A stretch of DNA of 64,000 bases from Phyto melanocephala (lineage: Eukaryota; Arthropoda; Insecta; Diptera; Rhinophoridae), in contig OW799237.1 in the NCBI GenBank assembly GCA_941918925.1, positions 55,168,997 to 55,232,996 of the forward strand, in the 5' to 3' direction. The notes under the pieces are model-generated. The model was not told where the DNA came from and made no database searches. It saw only the letters and a program-made list of their open reading frames with translations. Position 1 is the stretch's first letter, and each line of letters starts with the position of its first letter. Made by a program: the position numbers and the translations under genes. Below are positions 43,954 to 55,910 of this stretch, in pieces.

Positions 43954-45426
43954 ATGAAATTTGAGGAACTTAAAGTAGAACAACTCAAAAAGGAATTGAG
44001 TAAGCTGGCGTTGTTGACAACAGGTAATAAAGTAGAATTGCAAAAGAGACTTCTAGATGAATTTAAGCGGCGTAATATTGACATTGAGGGTTACGAGTTC
44101 GACGATAAAGAAGAAATGGAAGTTTCCACTAGTGCAACCACAAACAACATGGATTTGAGTACAATGCTTGCTGCTATGATGGAAAAAATGGAAATAAAAT
44201 TCCAAGAAGTTCAAGAAAATTCTAAAGCCAGTAATGAAAAATTATTAGCCGAAGTTCAAGAATCTTCTAGAGCTAATAATGAAAAATTATTAGCTGAAGT
44301 TAAAGAAGAAGTGCAAGAAACAGCTAGAGCTAATAATGAAAAATTATTAGCCGAAGTTCAAGAAGCTTCTAAAGCTAATAATGAAAAATTATTAGCTGAA
44401 GTAAAAGAAGAGTTGGAGTTGAGATTTCAAGAATGTTCTAGAGCTACGAACCAGAAACTTCAGGAAATTTCTGAGGCTGTGAACAACAGAGTCGATTGCG
44501 TTGAAAAGCAAGTTAAAGATGCGTTGAAAAGCAAGTTAAGATTGCAGTTACAAGTAAAAAATGTTGATGAAAAATTGCAATTACAAGACGAAAAATTTAA
44601 AAATCTAGAAACAAAAATTAACGATATCCAATGTCATGAGGGAGCAGTGCGGATAATTCCAAAAATATCGAGTAGAATAAAGGCCCCTACTTTTGACGGT
44701 AGTGCACCATTTAATGTTTTTAAATTTTAGTTTGAGACAGTTGCCAATAGAAATATGTAAAGCAATGAAGAAAAGGCTATAGAGTTGATTTTGGCGTTAA
44801 AAGGCAACGCAGCGCAAGTCTTGGAAAGCATACCTATTGGCTGCAGAGAAAACTATGATGACATAATGGTTGCACTACAACGTAAGTATGGTGGCGAGCA
44901 CAAACGAGATATATACCGAATGGAATTACGAGGCAGAACACAGAAAGCTAACGAGTCATTACAAGATTTCGCAACGGAGATCGAGCGTTTGGTGCAGCTG
45001 ACATATCCAGGTTAAAATCACCAATTTTTAGATCAGTTTAAAATTGAAACGTTTGTAAATGGAATACGTGATCCAGAAATAAAGCACGCGGTGTTTGACA
45101 CACATAAATCGACGTTTGCAGAAACAGTTTCATATGCACTAACACAGGAAACTGCAAAATTGCTTTCTAAGCCGCAGATATATAAGGTGCGAAATCTTGA
45201 AATTTCTACAGAAATGGAAAGAGATGAAGTAAGAGATTTAAAGGCTCGTATACAGGCGTTAGAGGAAAAGCAAGGCAAAGGCAGAGCCAAATGTTATAAT
45301 TGTGGCAAGAGTGGACATTTTCAACGTAATTGCAAAGCACCAAGGAAGAGGGCTAGATCTGTTTCGCCACCTAGAAACAGCAAACGGGCGAACACGAAAT
45401 CATCAAATGAGTCACCTTTAAACTAA
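43954..45426 (+). pseudogene. gag: Gypsy-1 gag with SAP-like N-terminus; three in-frame stops
   Basis: Residues 1-40 (LKVEQLKKELSKLALLTTGN, VELQKRLLDEF) resemble a SAP DNA-binding motif. Residues about 85-150 are a coiled-coil region with NEKLLAEV repeated four times at 15-23-residue spacing. The capsid-like core follows (PTFDGSAPFNVFKF, ALKGNAAQVLESIPIGCREN, FATEIERLVQLTYPG), then a CCHC zinc knuckle CYNCGKSGHFQRNC and a basic RS-rich tail. Stops at 44728, 44758 and 45013 interrupt one continuous frame that otherwise ends at TAA 45424. Two of these stops are sense codons in Gypsy-2 (Gln and Trp) and the third is Glu there. Confidence 0.92.
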
Positions 45427-45459
45427 AACGAGCTAGCACTACGGGGCAAGAGCTAGCTC
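45417..45459 (+). promoter_or_regulatory. Candidate -1 ribosomal frameshift signal between gag and pol
   Basis: The heptamer T TTA AAC (45417-45423) is in register with the gag frame and directly precedes the gag stop (45424-45426). After a 6-nt spacer a perfect 8-bp stem GAGCTAGC/GCTAGCTC (45430-45437 and 45452-45459) closes a 14-nt loop. The pol frame is -1 relative to gag and is open across the heptamer. All three elements of a classical -1 signal are present. Confidence 0.8.
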
Positions 45460-48400
45460 CCATAACCGAGGGCCCCACAATCTCTATATCAGTTATGCAG
45501 CAGAAAAATAGCAACCTTACTGCTTGTGGGTATATCAATGGTCGAAGGCATATTTTTACCATAGACACAGGTGCATCGCAGTCTATTATCAGGCCCGATT
45601 TAGTAAAGAACACAATCGAACCGTTATGTGGCGTAAGTCTGCGAACAGCTACTGGGGAGCCTGCTACTGTCTATGGTAAAATAAACGTAAATGTAACTGT
45701 TGCCAACATAAGTGTCAATCATGTATTCATTGTTGCCGACATTGTGGACGAAGTAATCATCGGTGCAGATTTTATGATTAGTCATGGCATTAGTCTGCAC
45801 ATGGGGCAGAAGGTAATGATTTGGAGGAATGTCGAAATACCCCTAGATATTGGTTATGAAAATAAGGTGCATGTAAGGAAACTAGTTGCTACAGAATATG
45901 AGAAAATACCACCACAGTCAGAAAGTGTAGTATGGGCGCGTATAGAGGGAGATTGTGTGGACAACCGGTTGTGGGTGGTAGAACAAACAGATATAAAAAG
46001 TGACTTAATAACAGCAAAAGCCCTTGTCAAAACCACCAATAACGGAAGAGTCCCTGTAAGAGTGCTTAACCTTTCCGCCTGTGAAAAAGTCGTCAAGCCA
46101 AAATCCGAATTAGGTCAATGTGCTAAAGCTGAGGCAATAATTAATTGCGAAATGAAATCGGGTCCTGTCAGTATGTCGAACAAAGAGCATGAGATGCTAG
46201 CAGAATACGTAGAGAAGTGGGTTAAAGGATTATCGCCGTCCGATAGGAATAAAGCAAAACAGCTTCTCAGAAAACATGCATCCATCTTCGCTCTGAAAGG
46301 TCAACATCAAGGTAGGACATCACTTGTGAAACATCAGATAAATACCGGCGATGCAAGGCCTATAAAACAAGCTCCTAGAAGTATTCCTCTAGCGAAACGT
46401 AATGAAGTCAAAGAGCTTGTCAATGAAATGGAGCAGAGTTGAGTAATAGAACCTTCTTCAAGTCCTTGGAGCTCACCGGCAGTTTTGGTTAAAAAGAAAG
46501 ATGGCAGCACAAGATTTTGCGTCGATTATAGAAAACTGAATGACGTCACGAAGAAGGACAGTTATCCACTACCAAGGATAGATGACACTCTGGACACGCT
46601 AGCTGGAACAAAATGGTTATCTACTTTAGACCTGCAAAGTGGTTATTGGCAAGTAGAAATATCTGATAGAGATAAGGAGAAAACAGCTTTTAGTGACGGG
46701 CTGTGGCAATTTAACGTGATGCCATTTGGACTATGCAACGCTCCAGCCACATTCGAGCGATTAATGGAACGCGTATTGAGGGGACTTCTTTGGAAGACAT
46801 GACTGGTGTATCTTGATGAAATAATTGTCATGGGTAAAAGTTTTGACGATCACCTGAAAAATCTAGAAGAAGTTCTTAAACGAATATCAGTGGCTGGACT
46901 TAAATTAAGCGCAAAGAAATGTGCATTGTTCCAAAAAGAAGTTAAATACTTGGGGCATCGAGTCGCAGAGGATGGTATATCAACTGACGAAGATAAAATC
47001 CAAGCTGTGAAGGACTGGCCTCGCCCGAAAAATCTTCATGAGTTACGTAGTTTTCTAGGCCTCTGTACCTACTACAGGCGATTTGTGCCGAATTTTGCCA
47101 GTGTCGCTGCCAGTCTACATGAGCTCACCAAGAAGTCACGACCATTCTTGTGGGCTGAAGCACAAGAACAAGCATTCAAGAAGCTCAAGGAGTTGTTATG
47201 TGTAGCACCAGTTTTGGCATATCCTATCGCTGGGGAGAAATTTGTATTGGATAGCGATGCGAGTGGATACGGGATAGGTGGTGTTCTTTCGCAGGTTGTT
47301 AATGGAACAGAAAGAGTCATAGGCTACTATAGTCGGACACTCTCGAAGCCTGAAAGAAATTATTGTGTAACACGACGAGAGCTTCTGGCAGTTGTGGAGT
47401 GTGTAAAGCATTACCACAAATATCTGTATGGACAACACTTCGAACTAAGAACTGATCACTCTGCACTCAGATGGTTGCTACAATTTAAACAACCGGAAGG
47501 ACAGCTAGCCCGTTGGATTGAACGTCTCCAGAGCTACGATTTCAGCATTGAGCACAGAAAGGGCACTAAACATGGAAATGCAGATGCACTCTCCCGAAGA
47601 CCGTGCAGATTGGAGTGCAAACATTGTGCAAAAGCTGAAGGAAAAGAATGTGTCGTCGACGTTCGACTAACACATATAGAGACAAGTGACGACTGGTCAG
47701 CGGCGCAAAGAAACGATCCCATACTGGCAAAATTATGTCAGCAAAAGAGGAAGACAAAAGGCCAAACCGTAACCAAATATCAGCGGAAAGTCCACTGATG
47801 AAATCATACTGGGCGCTATGGAATAGTCTGCAGGTTATTAACGGATGCCTTTATCGCAAATGGGAAAGTACTGATGGTAAATCGACAACAAATCTGATTG
47901 TGGTGCCATCATCTAAAGTCAAAGAGGTATTGAAGGAGTTTCATAATGGTTCAAGCGGTGGTCACCTTGGTGTAACAAAAACCATAGAGAAGATAAAGCA
48001 ACGTTTCTATTGGGTTGGATGCCAACAATCTGTAGCTGATTGGATAGCAAATTGCGCACAATGTATCGCAGCCAAGGGCCCAGTAAGACGGAGTCGCGGA
48101 GCACTGCAGCAGTACAACTCAGGTGCTCCGTTTGAGCGAATAGCAATGGATATAGCAGGCCCTTTTCCTGTCAGTGAGGCTGGAAACCGTTACGTTCTAG
48201 TTGTAATCGACTATTTTAGCAAATGGCCAGAGGTATACGCAATACCAAACCAAGAAGCTAAAACTGTCGTAAACGCATTTGTAAACAACTGGGTGTACCG
48301 CTATGGAGTTCCACTTGAGCTACATTCTGATCAGGGAAGAAATTTTGAATCTGCGATATTCCAGGAAATGTGCGAACTATACGGTATCCGAAAAACGAGG

Positions 48401-49009
48401 ACTACGCCACTGCATCCACAATCTGACGGCATGGTCGAGAGATTTAACCGCACGTTGGAGGAACACTTGAGGAAAGTGGTCAGTGCATACCAAAGGGACT
48501 GGGATGAGCACATACCAAAATTTCTGTTGGCATACAGGTCAGCCGTTCATGACTCTACCTCCCGAACACCTGCAAAAATTATGTTTGGAACCGAGCTGAA
48601 ACTGCCAGGTGATCTAGAATTCGGTATTAATCCCTCGATAATAAATGAGCACGAAGAACACACTTCAAGGGGACAAAAAGATCTAGACGAAATTCATAAA
48701 TTCGTTCGTGGCCGAATAAAAATGACCAGCGACAAGATGAAGGCCAGATATGACAGAGCAGCAAATTCTGAAGGCTTTAATGAGGGTCAGCTAGTTCTAC
48801 TATATAACCCACAACGGAAAAAAGGACTGTCTCCTAAATTGCAAACTCATTGGGATGGGCCGTATAAGGTGATAAAAAGAATAAATGATGTCGTGTATAG
48901 AATACAAAAGTACAATAGCCCAAGATCAAAGATGAAAGTGGTTCATCTCGAGCGCCTCGCTAAGTACGGAAAAAGTGAATTTGTGCCTATTCGGGACGAA
49001 CAGGCTTAA
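45420..49009 (+). pseudogene. pol: Gypsy-1 pol: protease, RT, RNase H, integrase; broken
   Basis: Protease TIDTGASQSIIRP (about 45560). [50 protein letters not shown], then the catalytic motif YLDE (46809-46820) where the family has YLDD. RNase H: FVLDSDASGYGIGG, YCVTRRELLAVVECVKHY, LRTDHSALRWLL. Integrase: zinc region ending WIANCAQC (48070), MDIAGPFP (first Asp, 48147), HSDQGRNFES (second Asp, about 48323), HPQSDGMVERFNRTL (Glu, about 48413), and a C-terminal LSPKLQTHWDGPYKVIKRI domain. Lesions: TGA at 46440, TGA at 46800, a frameshift near 47745, and Asp to Glu in the RT centre. The integrase part (47735-49009) is open. Confidence 0.93.
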
Positions 49010-49020
49010 GCGGGCGGTAG

Positions 49021-49550
49021 TGTTACAGATTTATTTTTAAATAGCTTAATTTACATAATAATTTATTTTAGTTGTAGCAGTTAAAGTTACTGTAGTTGTA
49101 TTTGTATTAGTTTATTTTGCTGGTTTTTCGAACATGATGTTTGTTGTTATGTGTAGCATACTTTTAGGCACTTCTATTATTCGTACCTATTACTTAACGT
49201 CGTAATTTAAATTTAACGGTTTTCGAATGTACTAGAATGTACATACGAGAACTTTGTCGAATGTTACCGAACACCACTATGTTACTATAAATAGCCGAAC
49301 AACACAGCTAACGTAATCAGTATTACAGTAGAGCTTGTAAGGTGCGTATCAAAGTGTGTTTGATAATAAAAGTGTATAATCATAAGTGTAATAAGTAAAG
49401 TGATATTAAAGCAATCTTTGAGTGTGTTTAAGTAAATAAAGTGCTCTTAATTTTATAACGAATTTCAACTGTTTTTGACTGCAATAAAAGAACTCAAAAG
49501 GTTTATTTAAAGGAAATAATCCAACGTTTATAAAAGGTATAAACGTAACA
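49021..49550 (+). repeat. Gypsy-1 3' LTR
   Basis: Same ends as the 5' LTR and about 99 percent identical by eye (differences at the TACATTATA/TACATAATA, ATGATGATG/ATGATGTTTG and TTTTACAACG/TTTTATAACG positions). Preceded directly by AAGCGGGCGGTAG (49008-49020), the probable polypurine tract. Confidence 0.95.
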
Positions 49551-51364
49551 ATATGTATTAGATCCTGCATGAATGGTACTAAAATTATGCATTAATTCTC
49601 AAAATGAATTGTGCTTGCTATGTCACACATACTGTTGAATGTGAGTAATGTGTGTAGCAGTGATCGGCTTTGAGTCGTTTTTTCGACATTCTTAGTGAGC
49701 CACAAAACTTGAGTATAAGTGCGTATAAATCATTTAAATTTAACAGAGCTGACGTACGCATGCCCACAAAAACGTTGATTTATAAGTATGTATAACACAC
49801 AATGAACATAAATACTACGTCGTACTTATATTATAGCGTCCCATATTTCTATGATTTGCAAGACTACTCTCGTTGATTCATATTTTTCAGAAACTACTTA
49901 TCTTCATAGAATGAAGCAAGTTGACTCAACAACAAAACCATTAACAGCTATAATTTGTATGAAGAATAAACAATATTGCCAGGTCGGAGAGTGCAAGATA
50001 TTTTTTGGCCGCCAGACAATTTGCAATGTTACAATGTGTAATATACAATTTTTGCAAGTATCACTATTTAATTTTTAAATAAATGCAACTGATTATGGCC
50101 TTTAGGGTAGGTTTTGGTTGGCTTCTATAATAAGAGGTAAACAACAACAGTTATTTTATGCTTTTTATTTTCATGTTTAAATTATTTACAGCAAATTAAA
50201 AAACTGCGTTCTTAGGTGCTCACTTAAATTTGAAAGATAATACGCAAAACCAAAATCTCTTACCCTACGTTGCCACAAGCAAGTATTTACTTGCAAGTAG
50301 TGTATACGTATTACCAACGAAAATTAGGAGAAATTCCAAAAAAAAAAAAAAAAACAAAAATTTTTTGAGTGGCTACACAGCACAGTGCAAGTTCATTTTT
50401 AAAATGTCGTCAACAAATAAACTTCAAACAAATTTAAAACAAATGGCGCTGCTTCAATTGGTAATTAAGTGTTGTCAATAGCCACTATTAAACGTTACCT
50501 TTAGACATATAACTTTTTAATAGAATTTTTTTTATTAAAAATTGATATTTATATTAAAACTTACATTTTAAATGAATATTTATATTTTTTCTTAGTATTC
50601 TTCATATAAATATATACATATTTATTAAAAAAACTAGCTGAATTATTTACCACAACTGTATGATATATTAGTGAGTTAACAAAACACTCAGCATTAGACA
50701 ACACTGTTTTTCGGCTTGTCACTTTACTTGCCGTAACTGTAAAAATTTTACTTGCTTAAAAATTTCTTCGCAAGCTGAGTCGCAGGTTGCCAAAGTGTAG
50801 TTGTGTTAGTAAAAAGTGTTAGTGTATTGGTTTTTTTTTCACTTGCACTTGCATGTGGCAACGGTAGGTTAAACAGACATCAAAGCAAACACTCTATTTT
50901 TGCTTGTTGTTTTTGTATTATTTTGTTAAATTTAAATTGTCTATTTTTTTCAACAATCCACAATTATTATGATGAATGCCAAATCGTTATCTGGCAAGCC
51001 TAGTTAAAACACACACACTACGCGAGTCATACGTGCTTTTGGTCGTCTTTTTATTTTGCATGAACGACAATAGCAATCAAATAAGTCATACATGTTGATG
51101 AATATGAATCATTTAAAAGTGCGTATAAGTAGTGAAGACTTTTCAATAAGTTTGAATGCGTATAAATCAACGAAAAAATAAATAATGATTCAAGTTTACT
51201 TACTTCATTTGTATTCGTTGCAGATCTCTGGTGTGTAGCTCTCTTTGAAACCCAACGTACACTTCTATCTTCATTATTCTTTGCATTCAGCCACATGCTG
51301 TTTCTTAAATGAATCATTAGCACCAAACTTGCCATTTTAGCACTTTTTATGCTAGATTTAGCAT
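49551..51364. other. No gene seen
   Basis: AT-rich with short frames lacking recognisable content (for example 50230-50481, Lys/Asn-rich, and 50803-51003). A dyad ACTTGCAAGT is at about 50289. A run of A at 50338-50353. Nothing supportable. Confidence 0.45.
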
Positions 51365-51990
51365 TTTTATACCCACCACCAAAAAAATGGTAGGGGTATA
51401 TTCATTTTGTCATTCCGTTTGTAACACATCGAAATATACATTTTAGACCCCATAAAGTATATATATTCTGAATTTGATGACGATCTAGCTATGTCCGTCC
51501 GTCTGTCCGTCTGTTGAAAGCACGATAGAGGTCGCACCGAAAAAGCTAGAGGGCTCAAATTTTGCCAGAATCTTTCTTATAGACAAGGTTTGTTTGGTAT
51601 TGAAAATGGGCTAAATCGGAATATTACGAAGAGAGTTATAGCTCGTAAAGCAAGAATAGGTCGAAAAAACCGTGTCCTGCTAACATCGAATAAAATGGAA
51701 TTGTGTCCAAACGGATACACGTAGTGTCATGAAACTTAGGATATATATTTCTCGAGTCAAAAGAATATTTCTCCCCAAAAATTGCTTAAATCTATGCATT
51801 ACAAAAGGAGTTATAGATCAAAATGTACGAAAATTTATACCGCACAGTGTATATTTGAAATTACGTAATAAAACTGACAAAACCATATGTACGATTCTGA
51901 AATTTTGCAAACATGGCTTTTTAGTCAAAGTCTTCGTTATAACGGAAGATAAATGTGCCACGCCCACTTTTTTCTTTAAATTTTTATAAA
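51365..51990 (+). mobile_element. DINE-1-like element, 3' truncated
   Basis: Complete 5' box (TTATACCCACCACC...TGGTAGGGGTATA), CCCATAAAGTATATAT, the GTCCGTCCGTCTGTCCGTCTG run and the first CACGCCCAC box, ending at about 51990 without the 3' hairpin. 52080-52140 downstream has the ATCACGTAGAACACTAGATG motif also seen at 24717. Confidence 0.85.
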
Positions 51991-52243
51991 AATATATAAG
52001 TCTTATATATTAGCATTTATTCATTGCAGACAGCATCATTTGTTGAAGGCGCCACTACATTTTGCAAACAATGAGGATGATTGATGTCTTTGCTAACTAT
52101 CACGTAGAACACTAGATGGCTCTAGTAATATTTTTGATAACATCCTAAAAATGTGCATCAGTAGATTTAAAATATGTATTTGAATATTTAAAATACATTT
52201 TTTAACTTAATTATATTTTTATCTATCTACTCTTTTGTAAAAG

Positions 52244-52400
52244 GTGGCTAAATTTTAGGGGCGATTTTGGTGATTTTGAATAAAACACAAATTATTTAGG
52301 AAATTATTATCATATATTTTTATAATGATAATATTTGTATGGTTTAATTATGTATGAAATAAAATATCGGCGAAATGGCCGCCGCACAGTGGACCATTCT
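52244..52400 (-). mobile_element. One end of the mariner-like MITE family
   Basis: AAGGTGGCTAAATTTTAGGGG followed by the AATAAAACACAAATTATTTAG and GATAATATTTGTATGG stretches found in the MITEs at 10055 and 53965. The other end is lost, and it is not in a DINE-1 here. 52401-52929 has no supportable feature. Confidence 0.75.
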
Positions 52401-52929
52401 ACGAGAAGGCGGCCAAAACTCATTTTTTCATTCGAATGTAGACACTAGTGTACCTCGTGAGCCAAAAAATGTAAACTTTATTTCACATACATATATTACC
52501 GAGAACAGGGTGATTCAAAATAAAAATTTTAAGTATTTTGCTAAAACGGGAAATTTATTAGTGAGATTTTGAGTTTTAAACGTCTAGTTTTGTATAATTT
52601 TAAAATTTGTTAACCATTAGTACATGAAAATAAATTGTTTATAATGTTTAGAAATAATTTTTTTTTTATTTTTAGGTTCAAATTTTCATAAATTCCCATT
52701 TTTAATACACCATAACTTCTAGAGAACATAAGATAACAAAAAGAAATTAGCACCATTTAGTAGATAAAAAAACCCTCCTCTATACCCCTATACCCCATTG
52801 TATACCCGAAACGATCCGATAATGATCACCAGACCAATTTTTGTGACGCAAGGTCAAATATTTTTTGCAAAATTTTAGTAAAAGAGCTAAACAAATTTTT
52901 TTGTAAAGTGTTTTTTAAGTATTTTAGTT

Positions 52930-54461
52930 TTTATATCCGCAACCAAAAAAATGGTATATATATATTCTTAATCGGGGTTTTATTTGATGACGATCTAGCT
53001 ATGCCCGTCCGTCTGTCCGTCTGTTAAAAGCACTATAGAGATCCCATCGAAAAAGCTAGTGGGCTCAAATTTTGCAAGAATATGTCTTATACACAAGGTT
53101 TGTTTGGAATAAAAAATTGGCTAAATCTGAATATAAGAAAGAAAGTTATAGCTCGTAATGCAAGATTAGGTCGAAAGAAACGTGTCCTTCCAACATCGAA
53201 TAAAATGGTGTTGTGTCCACCAGCATCAACGTAGATACATGAAACTACAGATATAAACTACCTGAGCAAAAACAATATTTTTACCCAAAAATTGTTTAAA
53301 TGCATGAATTAGGAAGGGAGTTAGAGATCAAAACGCGCAGTGTATTTTTCAGTATGTTCAAAATTTTAAACCTAATAAGAGTGACAAAATTTGATCCTCG
53401 ATTCTGAAATTTTGCAGGAATTGCTTTTTCGTCAAAGGCTTTGTTCTGACGGAAAATAAATGTGACACGCCCACTTTTACGCCCACCTCCCATACAACGT
53501 TTTCTCTCAAATTCTTATAATTTCTCTATAAATCGAGATTTTGGAATAATAAAGGTCTATATTGAAATATCTAAGTTGTATTTATTAGCATAAATAACTT
53601 CGACACACCTACTATAACGCCCACTTTTCACATTATCTACTGTTAATGAAATTTAAATTTATAAAACCGACAAAATTAGAGGTATGATGATAAAATTTGC
53701 TTTGGAAATCCTTCTAGTCAATGTTATTGGTATGTCAGAAAACTTAGGTGACACGCCCACTCTTACGCCCACATCCTATATAATGCTTTATCTCGAACTC
53801 AGATAATTTCTCAATGAATAAAGATTTTGGAATAATAAAGGACTATATTGAAATATCTAAGTTATATTTATTAGCAGAAATTTTACTGACACGCTTACTT
53901 TAACGCCCACTTTCACTGAAACACTAAATTTACGAAAACATTTTAGCAGCATATCGAAGTTATAAAGGGTGGTGAAATTTTAAGGGCCGATGTTGATTTT
54001 GAATAAAACACAAATTATTTAGGAAATTATTATCATTGCTTTTTGTAATGATAATATTTGTATGGTTCAATTATGTATGGAACAAAATATCGGCCAAATG
54101 GCCCCCGCGACCTCAACGGCACACCTCGATCCGATAGTCCAAATTTTTAATAACACTGTTGATGCTCAATTGTTGGGCACGATGATGAGTCGAAGTTGAC
54201 TGTTTTTTTGCCACACTATCGTGAAAAACAGGAATACTTCTCATTTAACGAATTAAGAATGCATTCATAGATGTTCTAACGTTTTATACAGACCTGTTTT
54301 AAATTTAAAATTTAACCACCCTCTACAAAGAAAGTGATGTTTATTTTAGAGATTATTCCAAGCGATTAACAAAATAATAAATATTGTGCTTTAAATGTAC
54401 ACAAAATTGGTGGTGGGTATAAAAGATTCGGCACAGCCGAATATAGTGCTCTTACTTGTTT
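52930..54461 (+). mobile_element. DINE-1-like element, about 1.5 kb, with nested MITE
   Basis: From a worn 5' box (TTTATATCCGCAACC) through the GTCCGTCTGTCCGTCTG run and several CACGCCCAC boxes to the 3' hairpin at about 54427-54445 and CTTACTTGTTT. It carries the mariner-type MITE at the same internal site as the 8665 and 15229 copies. Confidence 0.88.
53965..54323 (-). mobile_element. Mariner-like MITE, 359 bp, nested in DINE-1
   Basis: AAGGGTGGTGAAATTTTAAGG at the left and AACCACCCTC at the right, flanked by TA. It is shorter than its 617- and 581-bp relatives because the helix-turn-helix part is deleted. Confidence 0.85.
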
Positions 54462-54589
54462 TTTCTTAAGTTAGCACAAAAGATTTTCAAAAAAGTGCTA
54501 AGCGCTAGTTTAGCACTTTTTAATAATAATCCGGCATTTTTTGCACTTTCTCATATAAAATTTAAATGCAATCAATTATTTTTTATATG

Positions 54590-55290
54590 TAAATTTTAGA
54601 TGATATTTTCTTTCTTGAAAAGGTTATAGCTGGTAAAATATTTATAAAGGAAAAACTGATGGACATAATTTTGGGAGATGAGGAAGAAATATTTGAAGAA
54701 TATTTGTTACCAAATCCGTATTTAGGAAACGAATTCGAAACGAATTCGAAACGAATTCGAAACGTTATTAAAAAAGAATAAAGAAAAAAAATATAATATC
54801 TTCTGAAGAAGAAGACACAATCAGAAAAATATGTTTAATGTTTTTAAAATCGCTTGTAAATGAACTAAAATTATCGGCTTCCCAAAAATAATTTGATATT
54901 AAAAAAATTTTAACATTTTCAATAGATAAAACACTTAAACAAATTAAGGCACCTATTACTTGTCTCTTAGAAAATATGAATTTTAGTATAACTGAAATAG
55001 AAAAAGTCCAACATCAGTGGAGCTATAAAACTGAACAAATCTGGCATACCAATATGGATTCTACGGAGTTCTGAATTCAAGTAAACCAATTTAAAAATTC
55101 AAGTAATGAAAATCCTTTTAAAAAATTATCGGATTTTGTGCTATTTTTTTTTTTTTTTTTTGGTTTGACCATTTTCCAACGCTGAAGTGCAGCGTTTATT
55201 TAGTTCAATGGGCTTAATAAAAAGCAAATTTGGTACAAAATTTCCCTGAGGTTTCCCATTTTTTCTCTATCATCTTATGGCAACACTGAT
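54590..55290 (+). pseudogene. hAT-type transposase remnant
   Basis: Coding pieces on the plus strand: about 54598-54780 (DDIFFLEKVIAGKIFIKEKL, DEEEIFEEYLLPNPYL), about 54795-55073 with a stop (KICLMFLKSLVNELKLSASQ, LLENMNFSITEIEKVQHQW), and after a poly-T run (55146-55161) about 55165-55235 FSNAEVQRLFSSMGLIKSKF, the hAT C-terminal SNA-ERLFS dimerisation motif. An 11-bp unit GAATTCGAAAC is repeated about 3.5 times at 54727-54761. Different from the hAT fragment at 14605. No ends identified. Confidence 0.72.
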
Positions 55291-55362
55291 TAACACAGTT
55301 TCAGCGATGAATACTCCACACTACACAGTATGCATTCACTGTGTTATACCATTTTTTATACC

Positions 55363-55435
55363 CTTCACCTGTGGTGCACAAGGGCATATATAGCTTTGAC
55401 ATTCCGTTTGTAATTTCTACAATTTTCATATTTTT
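55363..55435 (+). repeat. Short DINE-1 type, 5' end fragment
   Basis: TTATACCCTTCACCTGTGGTG ... GACATTCCGTTTGTAATTTC, as at 19934. It breaks off in poly-T. 55436-55720 is extremely A/T-rich with repeated AATAATC/ATTATTT tracts. Confidence 0.75.
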
Positions 55436-55721
55436 TTTTAACAAATCCAGATTATTAATTAAATACGATTAATCCACAAGTAATCAAAATTATTTAGGAT
55501 TACGAGAAAATAATCAAAAATAAGCAAAAGTAATCCAAAAAATAATTGACTACATTAAAGGAATATTTTTGATTATTTTATTATTTTTTTATAAAATTTT
55601 ATTATTTATAATTATTTTTATATAAAATAAAAAAGAATATATCATAAACAAAAAAAAAAAAAACAATAAAAATAATTACACAAAAAAAAATTTAGAAAAA
55701 AAATTTAAAAAAAATTAAAAA

Positions 55722-55910
55722 ACAAGTAAAAGTGCTATATTCGGCCGTGCCGAATTTTATATACCCTTCACAACGTGTAATCATGCAATAAAAATTTTTT
55801 GTATCACCATTCATCTCATATGAAATACGTACATATGTACATATACAAAACATCCCATTGCAGAATTATAATTGAGTTTACGTATGTATGTTTCTAAAAA
55901 AATTCAAAAA
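55722..55910 (-). repeat. Short DINE-1 type, 3' end fragment
   Basis: AACAAGTAAAAGTGCTATAT and the hairpin TTCGGCCGTGCCGAA, then TATACCCTTCACAACGTG and sequence matching the 3' part of the 19934-20590 element in reverse. Confidence 0.8.

Larger units (their letters stand above)
43365..49550 (+). mobile_element. Gypsy-1: full-length Ty3/gypsy-type LTR retrotransposon
   Basis: 6186 bp with LTRs of 529 and 530 bp (TGTTAC...GTAACA), a 4-bp ATAT target duplication, a primer-binding site two bases inside, gag, a -1 frameshift signal, pol in the order PR-RT-RH-IN, and a polypurine tract. Pol ends at 49009, only 11 bp before the 3' LTR, so there is no env gene. By eye the LTRs differ at about four positions, pointing to a recent insertion, but gag and pol carry several stops. 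Confidence 0.96.

Noticed and set aside
43365..49550. Calling Gypsy-1 an errantivirus-type (env-bearing) element
   Set aside because: Pol ends 11 bp before the 3' LTR and no env frame exists in either copy.
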